Assembly: GCA_934675685.1 (NCBI GenBank)
Contig: CAKURL010000024.1
Span: 1-22,464, forward strand
From: an uncultured Candidatus Melainabacteria bacterium
Lineage (GTDB): Bacteria > Cyanobacteriota > Vampirovibrionia > Gastranaerophilales > Gastranaerophilaceae
Direction of reading: 5' to 3'
DNA: 22,464 nucleotides
The translations under genes and the position numbers were made by a program. Positions 1 through 8,938 of this stretch are shown here, piece after piece (the first letter of the stretch is position 1; each line of letters begins with the position of its first letter). Under the pieces are notes generated by a model. The model was given only the letters and a program-made list of their open reading frames with translations. It ran no database searches and was not told where the DNA came from.

Positions 1-325
1 GTTTTGTTTTTCCTATGAATGACTTTAGAGCTTTTTTGAGTTCTTCTTTTGTAAAATTCGGTTTTTTTACAAAAGTTTTTTCGCCTTCTTCGTCATAAGT
101 AGTCGAGTTATAGCCAAATAAGATTTTTGCTATATAGGTTTTATCGCCATTTAAATAGTCTAAAAGCTTTGTCGCTTTGCCAACTGCGATTTGTAAAACC
201 CCCGAAGCCAAAGGGTCCAATGTTCCAGAATGGCCTATTTGTTTGATTTTGAACTTTTTTCTAAGCTCTCTTATGACATCAAAAGAGCTCAAGCCTTTGG
301 GCTTGTTTATATTTAAAAAATACAT
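1..325 (-). CDS. truB: tRNA pseudouridine synthase B (TruB), 3' part missing at window edge
   Basis: TruB converts U55 of the TPsiC loop of tRNAs to pseudouridine. The first 108 codons are visible. The protein opens MYFLNINKPKGLSSFDVI, the usual TruB N-terminus, and carries GHSGTLDPLASG at about residues 31-42 with the catalytic Asp at residue 37, then a KATKLLDYL and KTY segment typical of the family. The ATG at 325-323 shares its A with the TAA stop of rbfA (TAATG), so translation is probably coupled to rbfA. infB-rbfA-truB is a conserved bacterial order. The gene runs off the left end of the window, so the C-terminal PUA region cannot be judged. No internal disruption is seen. Confidence 0.95.
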   Translation of the reverse strand, partial: MYFLNINKPKGLSSFDVIRELRKKFKIKQIGHSGTLDPLASGVLQIAVGKATKLLDYLNGDKTYIAKILFGYNSTTYDEEGEKTFVKKPNFTKEELKKALKSFIGKTK

Positions 326-678
326 TATAGCTCGCCGCGCTCGATTTTGTTGATGAGCTGCGTCATTTTTGCTCCGCGTTCAAGCGAATCGTCCAAGATA
401 AAAAGCAAAGTCGGAGTTTTCCTTAATCTAATTCTTTTTCCTACTTCGTGGCGAATTAGGGGGACATGTTTTTCTAGGGCTTTTGAAGTTTTTTCTTTTA
501 CTTTTTCATCTCCAAAAACACTATAAAAAACTCTTGCTGCAGAGTTATCAGAAGAAACATCGACATCAACAATAGAAACCATGCCGCAAATAGAAGGGTC
601 TTTGACCTCTCTGAAAATAATATCTGAAATTTCTCTCATCAGAGCTTTTCTTACTCTTTCATTTCTTAATGTTGACAT
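325..678 (-). CDS. rbfA: 30S ribosome-binding factor A (RbfA)
   Basis: RbfA is a cytoplasmic KH-like factor that binds the pre-30S subunit and helps mature the 5' end of 16S rRNA. The 117 residues match the family in length and pattern: RNERVRKALMREISDII at the N-terminus, VKDPSICGMVSIVDVDVSSD near residues 26-45, RHEVGKRIRLRKTPTLLFILDDS near 76-98. An AGGGA Shine-Dalgarno lies about 5 nt before the ATG. It begins 11 nt after the infB stop and overlaps truB by one base, so it is almost certainly in one transcript with both. Confidence 0.95.
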   Translation of the reverse strand: MSTLRNERVRKALMREISDIIFREVKDPSICGMVSIVDVDVSSDNSAARVFYSVFGDEKVKEKTSKALEKHVPLIRHEVGKRIRLRKTPTLLFILDDSLERGAKMTQLINKIERGEL

Positions 679-689
679 AATTTCCCTTT

Positions 690-3212
690 TTAAACTAATG
701 TTTGAGGTTCAACTTCTTTCGTTGTGGAGACTTCAATGATGTCGCCTTCTTGAATATCGTTGAATTTAGCAAAAGACAAGCCGCATTCAAACCCTTCTTT
801 AACTTCTTTAACGTCGTCTTTGAAGCGTTTAAGTTGGTTGATTTCGCCTTTGAAGATTTCAACGCCGTCTCTTAAGACCCTTGCTGTCTTGGAGCGAACA
901 ATCTTGCCTTCAGTTACGTAGCAGCCTGCGATTTTTCCTGTTTTTCCTACTGTAAATACCGCTCTAACTTCCGCTTTTCCAAGTTCCACATCTTCGATTT
1001 CAGGAGAAAGCAAAGATAACATCGTTTTTTCTATGTCCTCTAAAACTTGGTAGATGATGTCATATTTTTTGATTTTAACACCTTCTTTTTGAGCAGATAA
1101 AAGCGCATTTGTGTCCTCTTTTACAGTAAAGCCTAGAATAATCGCGTTTGAAGCACTTGCAAGCATTACGTCAGCTTCTGAGATATCGCCCACTCCAACA
1201 TGGATAATTTTTGGAACAACTTTAAGCGATTTTACGTTTTGAATTGCGTGAGAAACGGCTTCTGCGGAGCCATTTGTGTTCGCTTTGATGATTAAATTCA
1301 AGTTTGTAACTTCGTTATCTGTCATTGCTTCTTTTTGAACGTGCGCCGCTGTCATTGCTTCTAGTCTTGTAGAACGTTCTTGCGCTTTTCTTTCCATTAC
1401 AATGGCTTTCATTTCTTTTTCGTTTTTAACAACTTCAAAAACGTCGCCTGCTTGAGGAACTTCGTTTAGCCCCAAAATTTCAACAGGAGTTGAAGGGCCT
1501 GCTGTGCGCACTCTTTTTCCTGAGTCGTCTAATAAAGCTCTGACTTTTCCCCCAACAGAGCCCACGACAATCGAATCGCCCACTTTTAAAGTACCATTTT
1601 GAACAAGCATAGTGGCAACTGGGCCTTTTCCTTTGTCTAGGTTAGCTTCGATGATTACCCCAGTAGCTGGGCATTTTTCGACTGCTTTTAACTCTTGCAT
1701 ATCAGAAACAAGCAAAATGTATTCCAAAAGCTCGTCTATGCCAGTTTTTTGCAAAGCTGAAACAGGAACGCAAATTGTGTCTCCGCCCCATTTTTCAGGA
1801 ATTAACCCATGTTCTGTAAGTTCTTGAAGGACTTTATCAGGGTTTGCGTCTGGTTTATCAATTTTGTTTATCGCAACGATGATAGGCACACCTGCTGATT
1901 TTGCGTGCGAAATGCTTTCGATTGTTTGAGGCATAACGCCGTCGTCTGCCGCAACTACTAAAACTGCAATATCAGTAGATTGCGCTCCTCTTAATCTCAT
2001 TTGAGTGAAAGCTTCGTGGCCGGGGGTGTCTATGAACACAATTTTTCTTTTATCAAGCCAAACCGTGTATGCACCAATGCTTTGGGTAATTCCACCCACT
2101 TCTGATTGAACGATTTTGTGCTTGGAAGCGCGGATAGAATCAAGCAAAGTTGTTTTCCCGTGGTCAACATGACCCATAACGGTCACAACAGGCGCTCTTT
2201 TTACGATATCTTCTTCTTTTGCATTTTTTAAATATTTATTTACACCTTCTTTTTCTTCTTCTGCTTCGATGAATGCTTCGATGTCCTCATCTAAGACTTC
2301 AAGGTCGAAGTTTAGAGCAACTTTTTTAGCAGTCTCTGTGTCGATTGGCGTATTTACTGTCACCATAATGCCTTCAAGCATTAAGAATTTAATGATTTCG
2401 GCTGGTGTTTTTTTGATTTTGTCTGACAATTCGCCTACTGTCATTGGCGCGTTGATTACAACTGATTTTACTTCTTCTTTTGCGCCTGTGTCTTGAGTGT
2501 GCTTTTTGTGCTTGTTTTGCACAGTTTTTTCAAGACTAATTCTTTCTTGCTCTTCTTTTTTGTTGTAGTTATCGTGTTCTTTTTTCTTCTTTTTGCTTGA
2601 AGGGCGATTTTGGTTTTGATAGATGTCTTGAGAGATTATATGTCTTTTGATTGGCGCATTTGGCGCTTTTGGCGCTTTGTCCGAAGGTTTTTTCTCTGTT
2701 GGTTTTTGCGGTTTTTGTTGCGGTTTAGAGAAATTCTTCCTTGTCATAGAAGGCAATTGAGACAATCTATCTGTTGAATTTTCTGTTCTCGGAGTTTTTT
2801 GTTGAGAGTTTAAAGTAGCGTTTTGTGGCGCTTGTGGAGCTTTATCTCCTTCTTTTAAAGGTTGCGCATGCATTGGTTTTTTAGGTTGTGGTTTTTCTAC
2901 TTTTTCCACTCTGGGCTTATGCGCGCTTCTTACGATTTCGAGCTTAGACACAGTTTTCATAACCGGCTTTGATTCTTCTTGTTTTGGCTCTTCTTTTGGC
3001 GCTTCTTGCTGTTTTTGTTTTTTTACAATAAAAGCTTTAGGCTTCGCATTTGTGGTTGGTTTTTTGTCGTAAAGCGCTTTTATTTTTTCGATAAAGCCAT
3101 CTGCAACAGTCGAGCTGTGGGATTTAAGGTTTAAATCAAGCTTGCTGTTTGCTTTTTCTATCAGTTCTTTTGAAGTTATGTTTAATTCTTTTGCCAGTTC
3201 GTGTACTCTCAT
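690..3212 (-). CDS. infB: Translation initiation factor IF-2
   Basis: IF-2 is the GTPase that brings fMet-tRNA to the 30S subunit and promotes 50S joining. The 840-residue protein has an IF2-N-like start (MRVHELAKELNITSKELI), then a long Lys/Pro/Gln-rich low-complexity linker (about 52-245), a second IF2-N-like module (about 255-300), and the G domain: GHVDHGKT 347-354, DTPGHE 395-400, NKID 449-452 and the SAL motif near 485. The EF-Tu-like and C-terminal tRNA-binding domains follow to the end. An AGGAG Shine-Dalgarno sits 4 nt before the ATG. The nusA and ylxR/L7Ae genes that usually precede infB are absent; a TPR gene lies 63 bp upstream instead. Confidence 0.97.
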   Translation of the reverse strand: MRVHELAKELNITSKELIEKANSKLDLNLKSHSSTVADGFIEKIKALYDKKPTTNAKPKAFIVKKQKQQEAPKEEPKQEESKPVMKTVSKLEIVRSAHKPRVEKVEKPQPKKPMHAQPLKEGDKAPQAPQNATLNSQQKTPRTENSTDRLSQLPSMTRKNFSKPQQKPQKPTEKKPSDKAPKAPNAPIKRHIISQDIYQNQNRPSSKKKKKEHDNYNKKEEQERISLEKTVQNKHKKHTQDTGAKEEVKSVVINAPMTVGELSDKIKKTPAEIIKFLMLEGIMVTVNTPIDTETAKKVALNFDLEVLDEDIEAFIEAEEEKEGVNKYLKNAKEEDIVKRAPVVTVMGHVDHGKTTLLDSIRASKHKIVQSEVGGITQSIGAYTVWLDKRKIVFIDTPGHEAFTQMRLRGAQSTDIAVLVVAADDGVMPQTIESISHAKSAGVPIIVAINKIDKPDANPDKVLQELTEHGLIPEKWGGDTICVPVSALQKTGIDELLEYILLVSDMQELKAVEKCPATGVIIEANLDKGKGPVATMLVQNGTLKVGDSIVVGSVGGKVRALLDDSGKRVRTAGPSTPVEILGLNEVPQAGDVFEVVKNEKEMKAIVMERKAQERSTRLEAMTAAHVQKEAMTDNEVTNLNLIIKANTNGSAEAVSHAIQNVKSLKVVPKIIHVGVGDISEADVMLASASNAIILGFTVKEDTNALLSAQKEGVKIKKYDIIYQVLEDIEKTMLSLLSPEIEDVELGKAEVRAVFTVGKTGKIAGCYVTEGKIVRSKTARVLRDGVEIFKGEINQLKRFKDDVKEVKEGFECGLSFAKFNDIQEGDIIEVSTTKEVEPQTLV

Positions 3213-3275
3213 AATGCTCCTAATTGGATTACTATATATTTATAATTTATCACAAGCATAGAATGTTGTATAGTA

Positions 3276-4547
3276 TTAAAAAATAATTTGCTTAATAGAA
3301 ATCAAAGTCCAAGGAGCTTTTTTGTCTTTTTTGCCGTAAAAAGAAATTATAACTCTGTTTGCTTGTTTTTGATTTATTTGCTCAAAATTATTAGGAAGAT
3401 CCAAGTTTACCTCTGCTATTTTTGAATTATGGAACAAAGGATTTATCTTGTTTACTACTTTTCCTTCTGTTTCATATTCTTTATCTGAAATTGTAATTTT
3501 TGCTTTGATAGTTAAATTGTTGATGTCGTCAAGTGTGTTATTTTTGATGTCAAAAAACAACTTTTGCATAGGTTTTCTTAAGAATTTCTTTTTTTCTGGG
3601 CGAATTGATGTGTTTTCAATTTCTAAGTCGTCTTTGAATAAATATGAAGTAGTTAAAACTTTTTTGAATTTTTTTATTTGGTTTGCGTATAAGTTGATTT
3701 TTGAATCGTTATTTTCTTGGTTTGCCTTGTCGTACAACTCTTTTAGAAGCTTGTCATATAAATAAGGATTGATAATATATTGGTTTTTGGATAAAGTATA
3801 ATTTATCAGTCTTTGAGATTCTTGAGGGTTTTCTTCTAAAAGCAAAAGTGCAAGCTTATATGCCCCAAGCGCCGTTTTTTGGATTTTAAAAGAATTTCTT
3901 ATTAAAAATATTGCTTCTTTTGGATTTTTATTTTCGATTTCTAAATCCGCAAGGTGCAAGTAAGATAGCGCATATTTTTCTTTAACTCTATTTAAATATT
4001 TTTTGTCATTGACGTTTTTTGCATATTTATATGAAACTTGGTAAGCTTTGTTGGAAGCTTCATATTCTTTGTTATTGGTTAAGTTGTCTCCGATTAATTC
4101 ATAAATTTTTGATTTATATTCAAAGCATTTTAAGTTTTTTCCGCCGTCTATTTCTTCTGCCAAGCTTGTGGAAAAATTGATAAATCCATTTTTCGCTAAG
4201 AAAATTGCATAGCTATATAAAGAATAATTTGAGCGTTTTGAAATCCTCAAAGCTTCTTTGTAATAATAATTTGCTTTTTTGTGGTCGCCAAGGTTTTCGT
4301 AGATTTCAGCTAATTTTATATTTGCGACGCTGTCTTTTGGGTTTTGTTGAATTCTTTTTTCTAATTGCTCTATTGTGCAAAAATTCAAAAGATTTTTCAC
4401 ATTCAATTCTTCGAAATTTATTTTTTTCTCAGAGCGAAACAAAAGCTCCAGCTGCACACCCGTTGCAACAACAAAAACCATAAAAACAGTCAAAAGAAAA
4501 ATTATTAAAGTTTGTTTAAGATTAATCGTCTTTAAAAAATTATTCAT
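3276..4547 (-). CDS. Membrane-anchored TPR protein of unknown function
   Basis: I do not recognise a specific family. The 423-residue protein has one hydrophobic N-terminal segment (about residues 12-34), probably an uncleaved anchor, followed by tetratricopeptide-like helices: a clear unit around NIKLAEIYENLGDHKKANYYYKEAL at 76-100, with weaker units to about 270. The last 120 residues look beta-rich and contain DIKNNTLDDINNLTIKAKI, possibly an immunoglobulin-like or FxLYD-like extracytoplasmic domain (weak inference). A GGA-type Shine-Dalgarno precedes the ATG. The start overlaps the end of the mgtC-like gene by 8 bp, and infB follows after 63 bp, so it is embedded in the translation operon. 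Confidence 0.85.
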   Translation of the reverse strand: MNNFLKTINLKQTLIIFLLTVFMVFVVATGVQLELLFRSEKKINFEELNVKNLLNFCTIEQLEKRIQQNPKDSVANIKLAEIYENLGDHKKANYYYKEALRISKRSNYSLYSYAIFLAKNGFINFSTSLAEEIDGGKNLKCFEYKSKIYELIGDNLTNNKEYEASNKAYQVSYKYAKNVNDKKYLNRVKEKYALSYLHLADLEIENKNPKEAIFLIRNSFKIQKTALGAYKLALLLLEENPQESQRLINYTLSKNQYIINPYLYDKLLKELYDKANQENNDSKINLYANQIKKFKKVLTTSYLFKDDLEIENTSIRPEKKKFLRKPMQKLFFDIKNNTLDDINNLTIKAKITISDKEYETEGKVVNKINPLFHNSKIAEVNLDLPNNFEQINQKQANRVIISFYGKKDKKAPWTLISIKQIIF

Positions 4548-5232
4548 AATGTTCCTTAATTTCTATGGAATCCAATCTGGTTAACACTTTAAAAATCTCG
4601 TTTATTGCCTTTAGAGATTTTTTTGTTGATACAACTGCGCTATATTTTAGCTCGTTATGGTTTAAAAGTTTTTTATTTAGCTTATAGATTTTATGGAAAT
4701 TTGTTGCAAAGATTTCTTGTATTCTGTCGCATTCGTCTATTGAAGTGGATAAAGTAATTTCATAGACAGAATAAAAGATTTTTCTTTTGGATAAGATATT
4801 TTTTTCCAGTTTTCGAATTGAAATTAAAACAATTAATGTCGCAAAAGATGCAATTATAGCTGTCATATATTCTCCGCAGCCACAAGACATGCCAATAGCG
4901 GCGCACACCCAAAGAGTTGCTGCCGTGGTTATCCCAAGGACACTTGAGCCATGGCGCATTACTGTTCCGGCACCTATAAAACCAATCCCTGTGATTACTT
5001 GGGCTGCAATTCGAGCAGGGTCGTTTGTGCCTATCACTCCTGCGACTTCGTGCATTTTAAAGCCATAAACAGATAAAATTGTAAAAACACATGCTCCAAG
5101 GGCAACAAGCAAGTGTGTTCTAAGACCTGCGAATTTTCCTGTGAGCTCGCGCTCAATGCCTGGGGCAAAAGACAGCAATACCGCTAAAAATATCCTAAAA
5201 ACTATAGTTAAATTTGTATCTAAATCTATCAT
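4540..5232 (-). CDS. MgtC/SapB family membrane protein
   Basis: This is a 230-residue inner-membrane protein. Family hallmarks are GIERELTGKFAGLRTHLLV (about residues 25-43), the DPARIAAQVITGIGFIGAG segment (71-89), a GSSVLGITTAATLWVCAAIG helix (about 95-114), and about five hydrophobic helices followed by a C-terminal cytoplasmic domain of about 85 residues. MgtC proteins are linked to growth under low Mg2+, acid tolerance and, in some pathogens, inhibition of ATP synthase; which role applies here cannot be told. No Mg2+ leader or mgtA neighbour is visible, so the name should stay at family level. A GAGGA Shine-Dalgarno precedes the ATG, and the gene sits 13 bp after the OppC-like gene. Confidence 0.92.
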   Translation of the reverse strand: MIDLDTNLTIVFRIFLAVLLSFAPGIERELTGKFAGLRTHLLVALGACVFTILSVYGFKMHEVAGVIGTNDPARIAAQVITGIGFIGAGTVMRHGSSVLGITTAATLWVCAAIGMSCGCGEYMTAIIASFATLIVLISIRKLEKNILSKRKIFYSVYEITLSTSIDECDRIQEIFATNFHKIYKLNKKLLNHNELKYSAVVSTKKSLKAINEIFKVLTRLDSIEIKEHYE

Positions 5233-5245
5233 ACTTCCTCTATTT

Positions 5246-6322
5246 TTATTTTAGTGCTTTTGGGTCTAATATATCTCTTATTTTATCCCCTAAGACGTTA
5301 AAAGACAAAACTGCAATAAAAATTAAAAATCCGGGAGCTAAAAGCCAAGGTCTATAGATTATGTTTGCAAATTCTTGCGCTTCTTTTAGCATGTTGCCCC
5401 AGCTTGCGTCAGGAAGCTGTATCCCAAGCCCCAAGAAGCTTAGCCCTGATTCAGATAAGATATAAGAAGGGGTGGATAAAGTGAGCGCTATAATAATATA
5501 GCTTGAAGTTTGAGGAAGAATATGTTTTAAAATTATTCTTTTTTTGCTTGCCCCTATTGTTTCAATTGCTTTTATGTATTCTTGATTTTTAATGGACAAT
5601 GTCATGCCTCGAATTACTCTTGAAAACCCTGCCCAACCTATGAGCGCAAGGATTAAAGTAATAAGCAGAAATCTTTGTTTGCTGGACATATTTGAAGGCA
5701 AAATTGAAGCCAAGATAATTAACAAATAAAAGCTTGGAATTGACATAATCGCTTCCGCTAGGCGCATTAGAACCTTATCTGTTTTTCCTCCTAAATAGCC
5801 TGAAATTCCTCCATAAATTGCCCCAATTGGAAAAGAAATCAAAAGAGCTAAAAAGCCAATTGTTAAAGAGATTTGTCCTCCAAAAAACAACCTTGAATAG
5901 ACGTCATGCCCATTTATATCTGAGCCTAAGATAAAAAGATATGAGCCATCTTCAGGCACAATTAGGTGCCTATTCCATTTGATTAAATTAAAAATTTTAT
6001 ATTCATAGCCTTTTGCAAAAAATTTAAGCTTATATTTTTTTGACCTATCTTGTTTATATTCAATAGTTAGGCTTTCTTTGTTGAAAGTCTTTATGTAGTT
6101 ATATGTATAGGGTTTTTTAAGATGATTATTTTTATCTAGGATATAGACATTACTTGGAGGGCAATATGCAAGTTTTCTGTTTGCAAAAGTGGAAGGATAT
6201 ACTGCAAAAAAATCCGCAAAAGCGATTAGAAAATACATAACGCAAAGCGAAAATAAAGCCAAAAGCGCAACTTTGTCCTTTAAAATCCTTTTTATGAAAT
6301 TTTTTTTATTATTTTCAAACAT
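5246..6322 (-). CDS. ABC transporter permease, OppC/DppC type (peptide/nickel family)
   Basis: This is the second inner-membrane subunit of an Opp/Dpp-type importer. It has 358 residues: a first transmembrane helix at about 18-40, an extracytoplasmic loop of about 100 residues, the GSDINGHDVYSR motif (133-144) that marks OppC proteins, then five further helices. The EAA loop that contacts the ATPase is EYIKAIETIGASKKRI (about 248-263), followed by KHILP. SGLSFLGLG and SWGNML near 292-312 are also typical. Its ATG overlaps the TAA of the OppB-like gene in a TAATG junction. No substrate-binding protein or ATPase gene is in the window, so the substrate (peptide, nickel, microcin) is undetermined and the partners must be encoded elsewhere. 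Confidence 0.93.
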   Translation of the reverse strand: MFENNKKNFIKRILKDKVALLALFSLCVMYFLIAFADFFAVYPSTFANRKLAYCPPSNVYILDKNNHLKKPYTYNYIKTFNKESLTIEYKQDRSKKYKLKFFAKGYEYKIFNLIKWNRHLIVPEDGSYLFILGSDINGHDVYSRLFFGGQISLTIGFLALLISFPIGAIYGGISGYLGGKTDKVLMRLAEAIMSIPSFYLLIILASILPSNMSSKQRFLLITLILALIGWAGFSRVIRGMTLSIKNQEYIKAIETIGASKKRIILKHILPQTSSYIIIALTLSTPSYILSESGLSFLGLGIQLPDASWGNMLKEAQEFANIIYRPWLLAPGFLIFIAVLSFNVLGDKIRDILDPKALK

Positions 6323-7287
6323 TATACTTTCACCCTTGGGTCAGTAAGTTTTAATAATATGTCAGAAATCAAATTCCCCAAAACAAGCATTATGGTTCCA
6401 ATCATCAAGCTTGCCATAATTAAATTGATGTCTGATTGGTAAACTGCATCTAAAATCAATTTTCCAAGCCCGGGATATTGAAAAACATATTCAGTAAGCG
6501 CAGCCCCCGACAAAAGCCCAGCAAACTCAAACCCCAAAAGGGTTATGATTGGGTTGATTGCGTTTCTTAGAGCATGCTTGATTATTACTTTTGATTTTTT
6601 TAAGCCCTTTGCAATTGCAAATTTAACATATTCAGAATTTAAAACATCGAGCATGTTTGCTCTCATTTGCCTTGCTATAGAAGAAATTGAAATTGTCGTT
6701 AAAACAAATGTCGGCAAAAACAGATGGTGTAAAACATCTAAAACCTTAGAAATCAAGTTCATTTCGTCAAAATGGATTGATGTGAGCCCTCCTGCCGGAA
6801 AAAGCCCTGTTTTTTGCGCAAATAAAAGCATTAAAATCGCAAAAAAGAAAGAAGGAATTGCCATGCCGGCACTCGTTATGATAGTTAAAAATTTATCAAA
6901 AAATGAATTATAATAAATCGCACCAAGAATGCCCAAAGAAAGCCCAATGAGCCAACTAAAGAAAATCACGCTTAAAGATAAAATTAAAGTATTCAATGCT
7001 CTTGATTTAATTTTTGTTGAAACTTTAGTGTTGTCAAGGCAATAGCCCATATTCCCTGTTGAGAAATTTTTGGCCCAAATGAAATATTGAACAATTATTG
7101 GTTTATCTAAGGCTAGTCTTTTTGTTTCTTTTTGGATTGTTTCTTCTGAAATCGAAGGGTTCATTTTCAGCTGTGCTAAAGGGTCTATAGGCGAAAGTCT
7201 GATTAGAAAAAAGCTCATAATCGAAACTACAAAAAGTATCGGAATTGTGTTTAATATTCTTTTTAAAATGTAGTTTAGAAATTCCAT
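6322..7287 (-). CDS. ABC transporter permease, OppB/DppB type
   Basis: This is the first permease of the same importer. Its 321 residues match the family length. It starts MEFLNYILKRILNTIPILFVVSIMSF-like, the classic OppB N-terminus, and has the LSPIDPL motif near 31-37, a periplasmic segment and the remaining helices. The EAA loop EYVKFAIAKGLKKSKVI lies at about 219-235, and LTEYVFQYPGLGKL at about 264-277 is a strong OppB signature. No clear Shine-Dalgarno is seen before the ATG. It lies 46 bp after the TPR gene and overlaps the OppC-like gene by one base. Confidence 0.94.
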   Translation of the reverse strand: MEFLNYILKRILNTIPILFVVSIMSFFLIRLSPIDPLAQLKMNPSISEETIQKETKRLALDKPIIVQYFIWAKNFSTGNMGYCLDNTKVSTKIKSRALNTLILSLSVIFFSWLIGLSLGILGAIYYNSFFDKFLTIITSAGMAIPSFFFAILMLLFAQKTGLFPAGGLTSIHFDEMNLISKVLDVLHHLFLPTFVLTTISISSIARQMRANMLDVLNSEYVKFAIAKGLKKSKVIIKHALRNAINPIITLLGFEFAGLLSGAALTEYVFQYPGLGKLILDAVYQSDINLIMASLMIGTIMLVLGNLISDILLKLTDPRVKV

Positions 7288-7333
7288 TTAAATACTTTAG
7301 CCTTAATATTAATTTTTTAAATCAGCCTTTGAA

Positions 7334-8938
7334 TTAATTAAAAAGATTATTTAATCTTTCTTGAATGTCCGCAGGGTCGATTTCATTTGTGATGTTGTTT
7401 ATATCCATTGCTTGTTGGAAATATTTTGCAGCTTCGATATTTTGGTTTTTAAGCGCATAACATCTTCCAAGGTTATAGTAAGCAAGTGCGTAATTTGGGT
7501 TACATTCAGTTGCCCTTTGAAAGCAATCTATCGCGTTTTGAATTTGCACTAAATCGTCTAAGTATATAACCCCTAAGTTGTTGTGGGCGATGTCATAAGT
7601 TGGGTCAAATTCGATGGATAATTTATATTCTTTTATCGCTTCGTCCATATCGCCCATGCCCCAATATAAATACCCTAAGTTGCAATGGATTTTAGAATTT
7701 TTTGGTTCTAATTCAAGCGCTCTTCTGTAAACTACAAGGGCATTGTTGTAGTCCTCGTTGTCATAAAAAGCGCTTCCTAGGGAAATATAGATATCTATTT
7801 CTTTTGGAGTCAATGCGTTTGCGATTTGATAATTTGCAATCGCACAATCAAGGTTTTTTACAACGTTTTGTTGAATAAATCCTACAGTTTGCGCCACAAT
7901 TGAAGTCCAATCTGCTTTAGGGTTGATTGTGATTGCTGTTTGATAATGTGAAATTGCAGCTTCTGCTTCGCCTTTCATGAAATATAGATTTGCGATGTTA
8001 GAGTGCAAAAGCGCGTTGTGCGGGTGGATTTGGATATATTTTTTGTAATATAAAATTGCGTTGTCGTAATCGCCCATTTCTTCATAAGTTTGGACAATCC
8101 CTGCGTAGGCGCTGTGGTTCAAGTTGTCTATCCAAAGAGCCATTTTGTATTCAACAATTGCTTCGTCAAATTTTCCTGCTTTTTTATATAAATCGCCAGA
8201 AAGCGCATACAAAGAAGAAAACCCAGGCATTTTATCAATCGCGTCGCTATAGCATTTAAAAGCAGTTTCCAAGTCTCCCGATTGAAAATATTTATCTGCA
8301 CTCACTAAAGTTGGGATAATTTGAATCCATTTAAATTTTTCTTTTACAACTTTGATTGCTTCTTTGTCGAATGGCAATAAAACATAAGATAATAAAAGCT
8401 CAAAGTAGCTTTGAAGCCTTTTTTTGTTTGATGTGAAATAAAGACTGTTTAAAATTCTAAATTTTGAATAGTGAATTCTGCTTGTTTTGATTTTTGCGTG
8501 TTTTAGAGCAATATCGATGTGCTCAAGTGCATCTTGGAAGCGGTCTTTTTTCTTTAAGCAATTAGCTATCATGTAGTGACATTGCGCTAAATTAGCTTTT
8601 TTTTCAATTGCTATATTAAAATAATTGATTGCTTTATCAAGTTCGCCTTTATGGAAAAGCGCAAGGCCTATTTTATAATAAATTTCGCCATTATCAATCA
8701 AAACTTCAGCTGCTTTTTGATATTCCGTGATGGCTTCATCAATATACTGCTTTGCTTGATAAATGTCTAAGTGCCAATCTAAATATAAATCGCCTAGGCG
8801 GATATGAATATTTGTGTTTGTAGGCTCTTTTGTAAGCAAATTTTGGCAATATTCAATCGCTTTTTGAATTTCGCCTTGTTGCTTAAATTTATCTATTTTT
8901 TTGTCGATTTGTTTTAAATTTTCCAAAATTGCTCCCAA
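7334..8938 (-). CDS. TPR-repeat protein of unknown function
   Basis: The protein has about 534 residues made almost wholly of tetratricopeptide repeats. Well-formed units include KIGLALFHKGELDKAINYF (about 88-106), SGDLYKKAGKFDEAIVEYKM, IVQTYEEMGDYDNAILYYKK, SNIANLYFMKGEAEAAISHY, CNLGYLYWGMGDMDEAIKEY and NLGRCYALKNQNIEAAKYF. There is no signal peptide, so it is probably a cytoplasmic scaffold; partners are unknown. The open frame begins at a TTG (8938) abutting the PilZ stop. A second TTG at codon 5 (8926-8924) lies 5 nt after GGGAG, a better Shine-Dalgarno arrangement, so the true start may be 8926. Position directly after a PilZ gene hints at a c-di-GMP-linked surface or motility function (inference). 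Confidence 0.88.
   Translation of the reverse strand: MGAILENLKQIDKKIDKFKQQGEIQKAIEYCQNLLTKEPTNTNIHIRLGDLYLDWHLDIYQAKQYIDEAITEYQKAAEVLIDNGEIYYKIGLALFHKGELDKAINYFNIAIEKKANLAQCHYMIANCLKKKDRFQDALEHIDIALKHAKIKTSRIHYSKFRILNSLYFTSNKKRLQSYFELLLSYVLLPFDKEAIKVVKEKFKWIQIIPTLVSADKYFQSGDLETAFKCYSDAIDKMPGFSSLYALSGDLYKKAGKFDEAIVEYKMALWIDNLNHSAYAGIVQTYEEMGDYDNAILYYKKYIQIHPHNALLHSNIANLYFMKGEAEAAISHYQTAITINPKADWTSIVAQTVGFIQQNVVKNLDCAIANYQIANALTPKEIDIYISLGSAFYDNEDYNNALVVYRRALELEPKNSKIHCNLGYLYWGMGDMDEAIKEYKLSIEFDPTYDIAHNNLGVIYLDDLVQIQNAIDCFQRATECNPNYALAYYNLGRCYALKNQNIEAAKYFQQAMDINNITNEIDPADIQERLNNLFN

Noticed and set aside
1612..2496. Plus-strand open frames inside infB.
   Set aside because: They are antisense shadows of a fully conserved GTPase gene, with no start signals or recognisable products.
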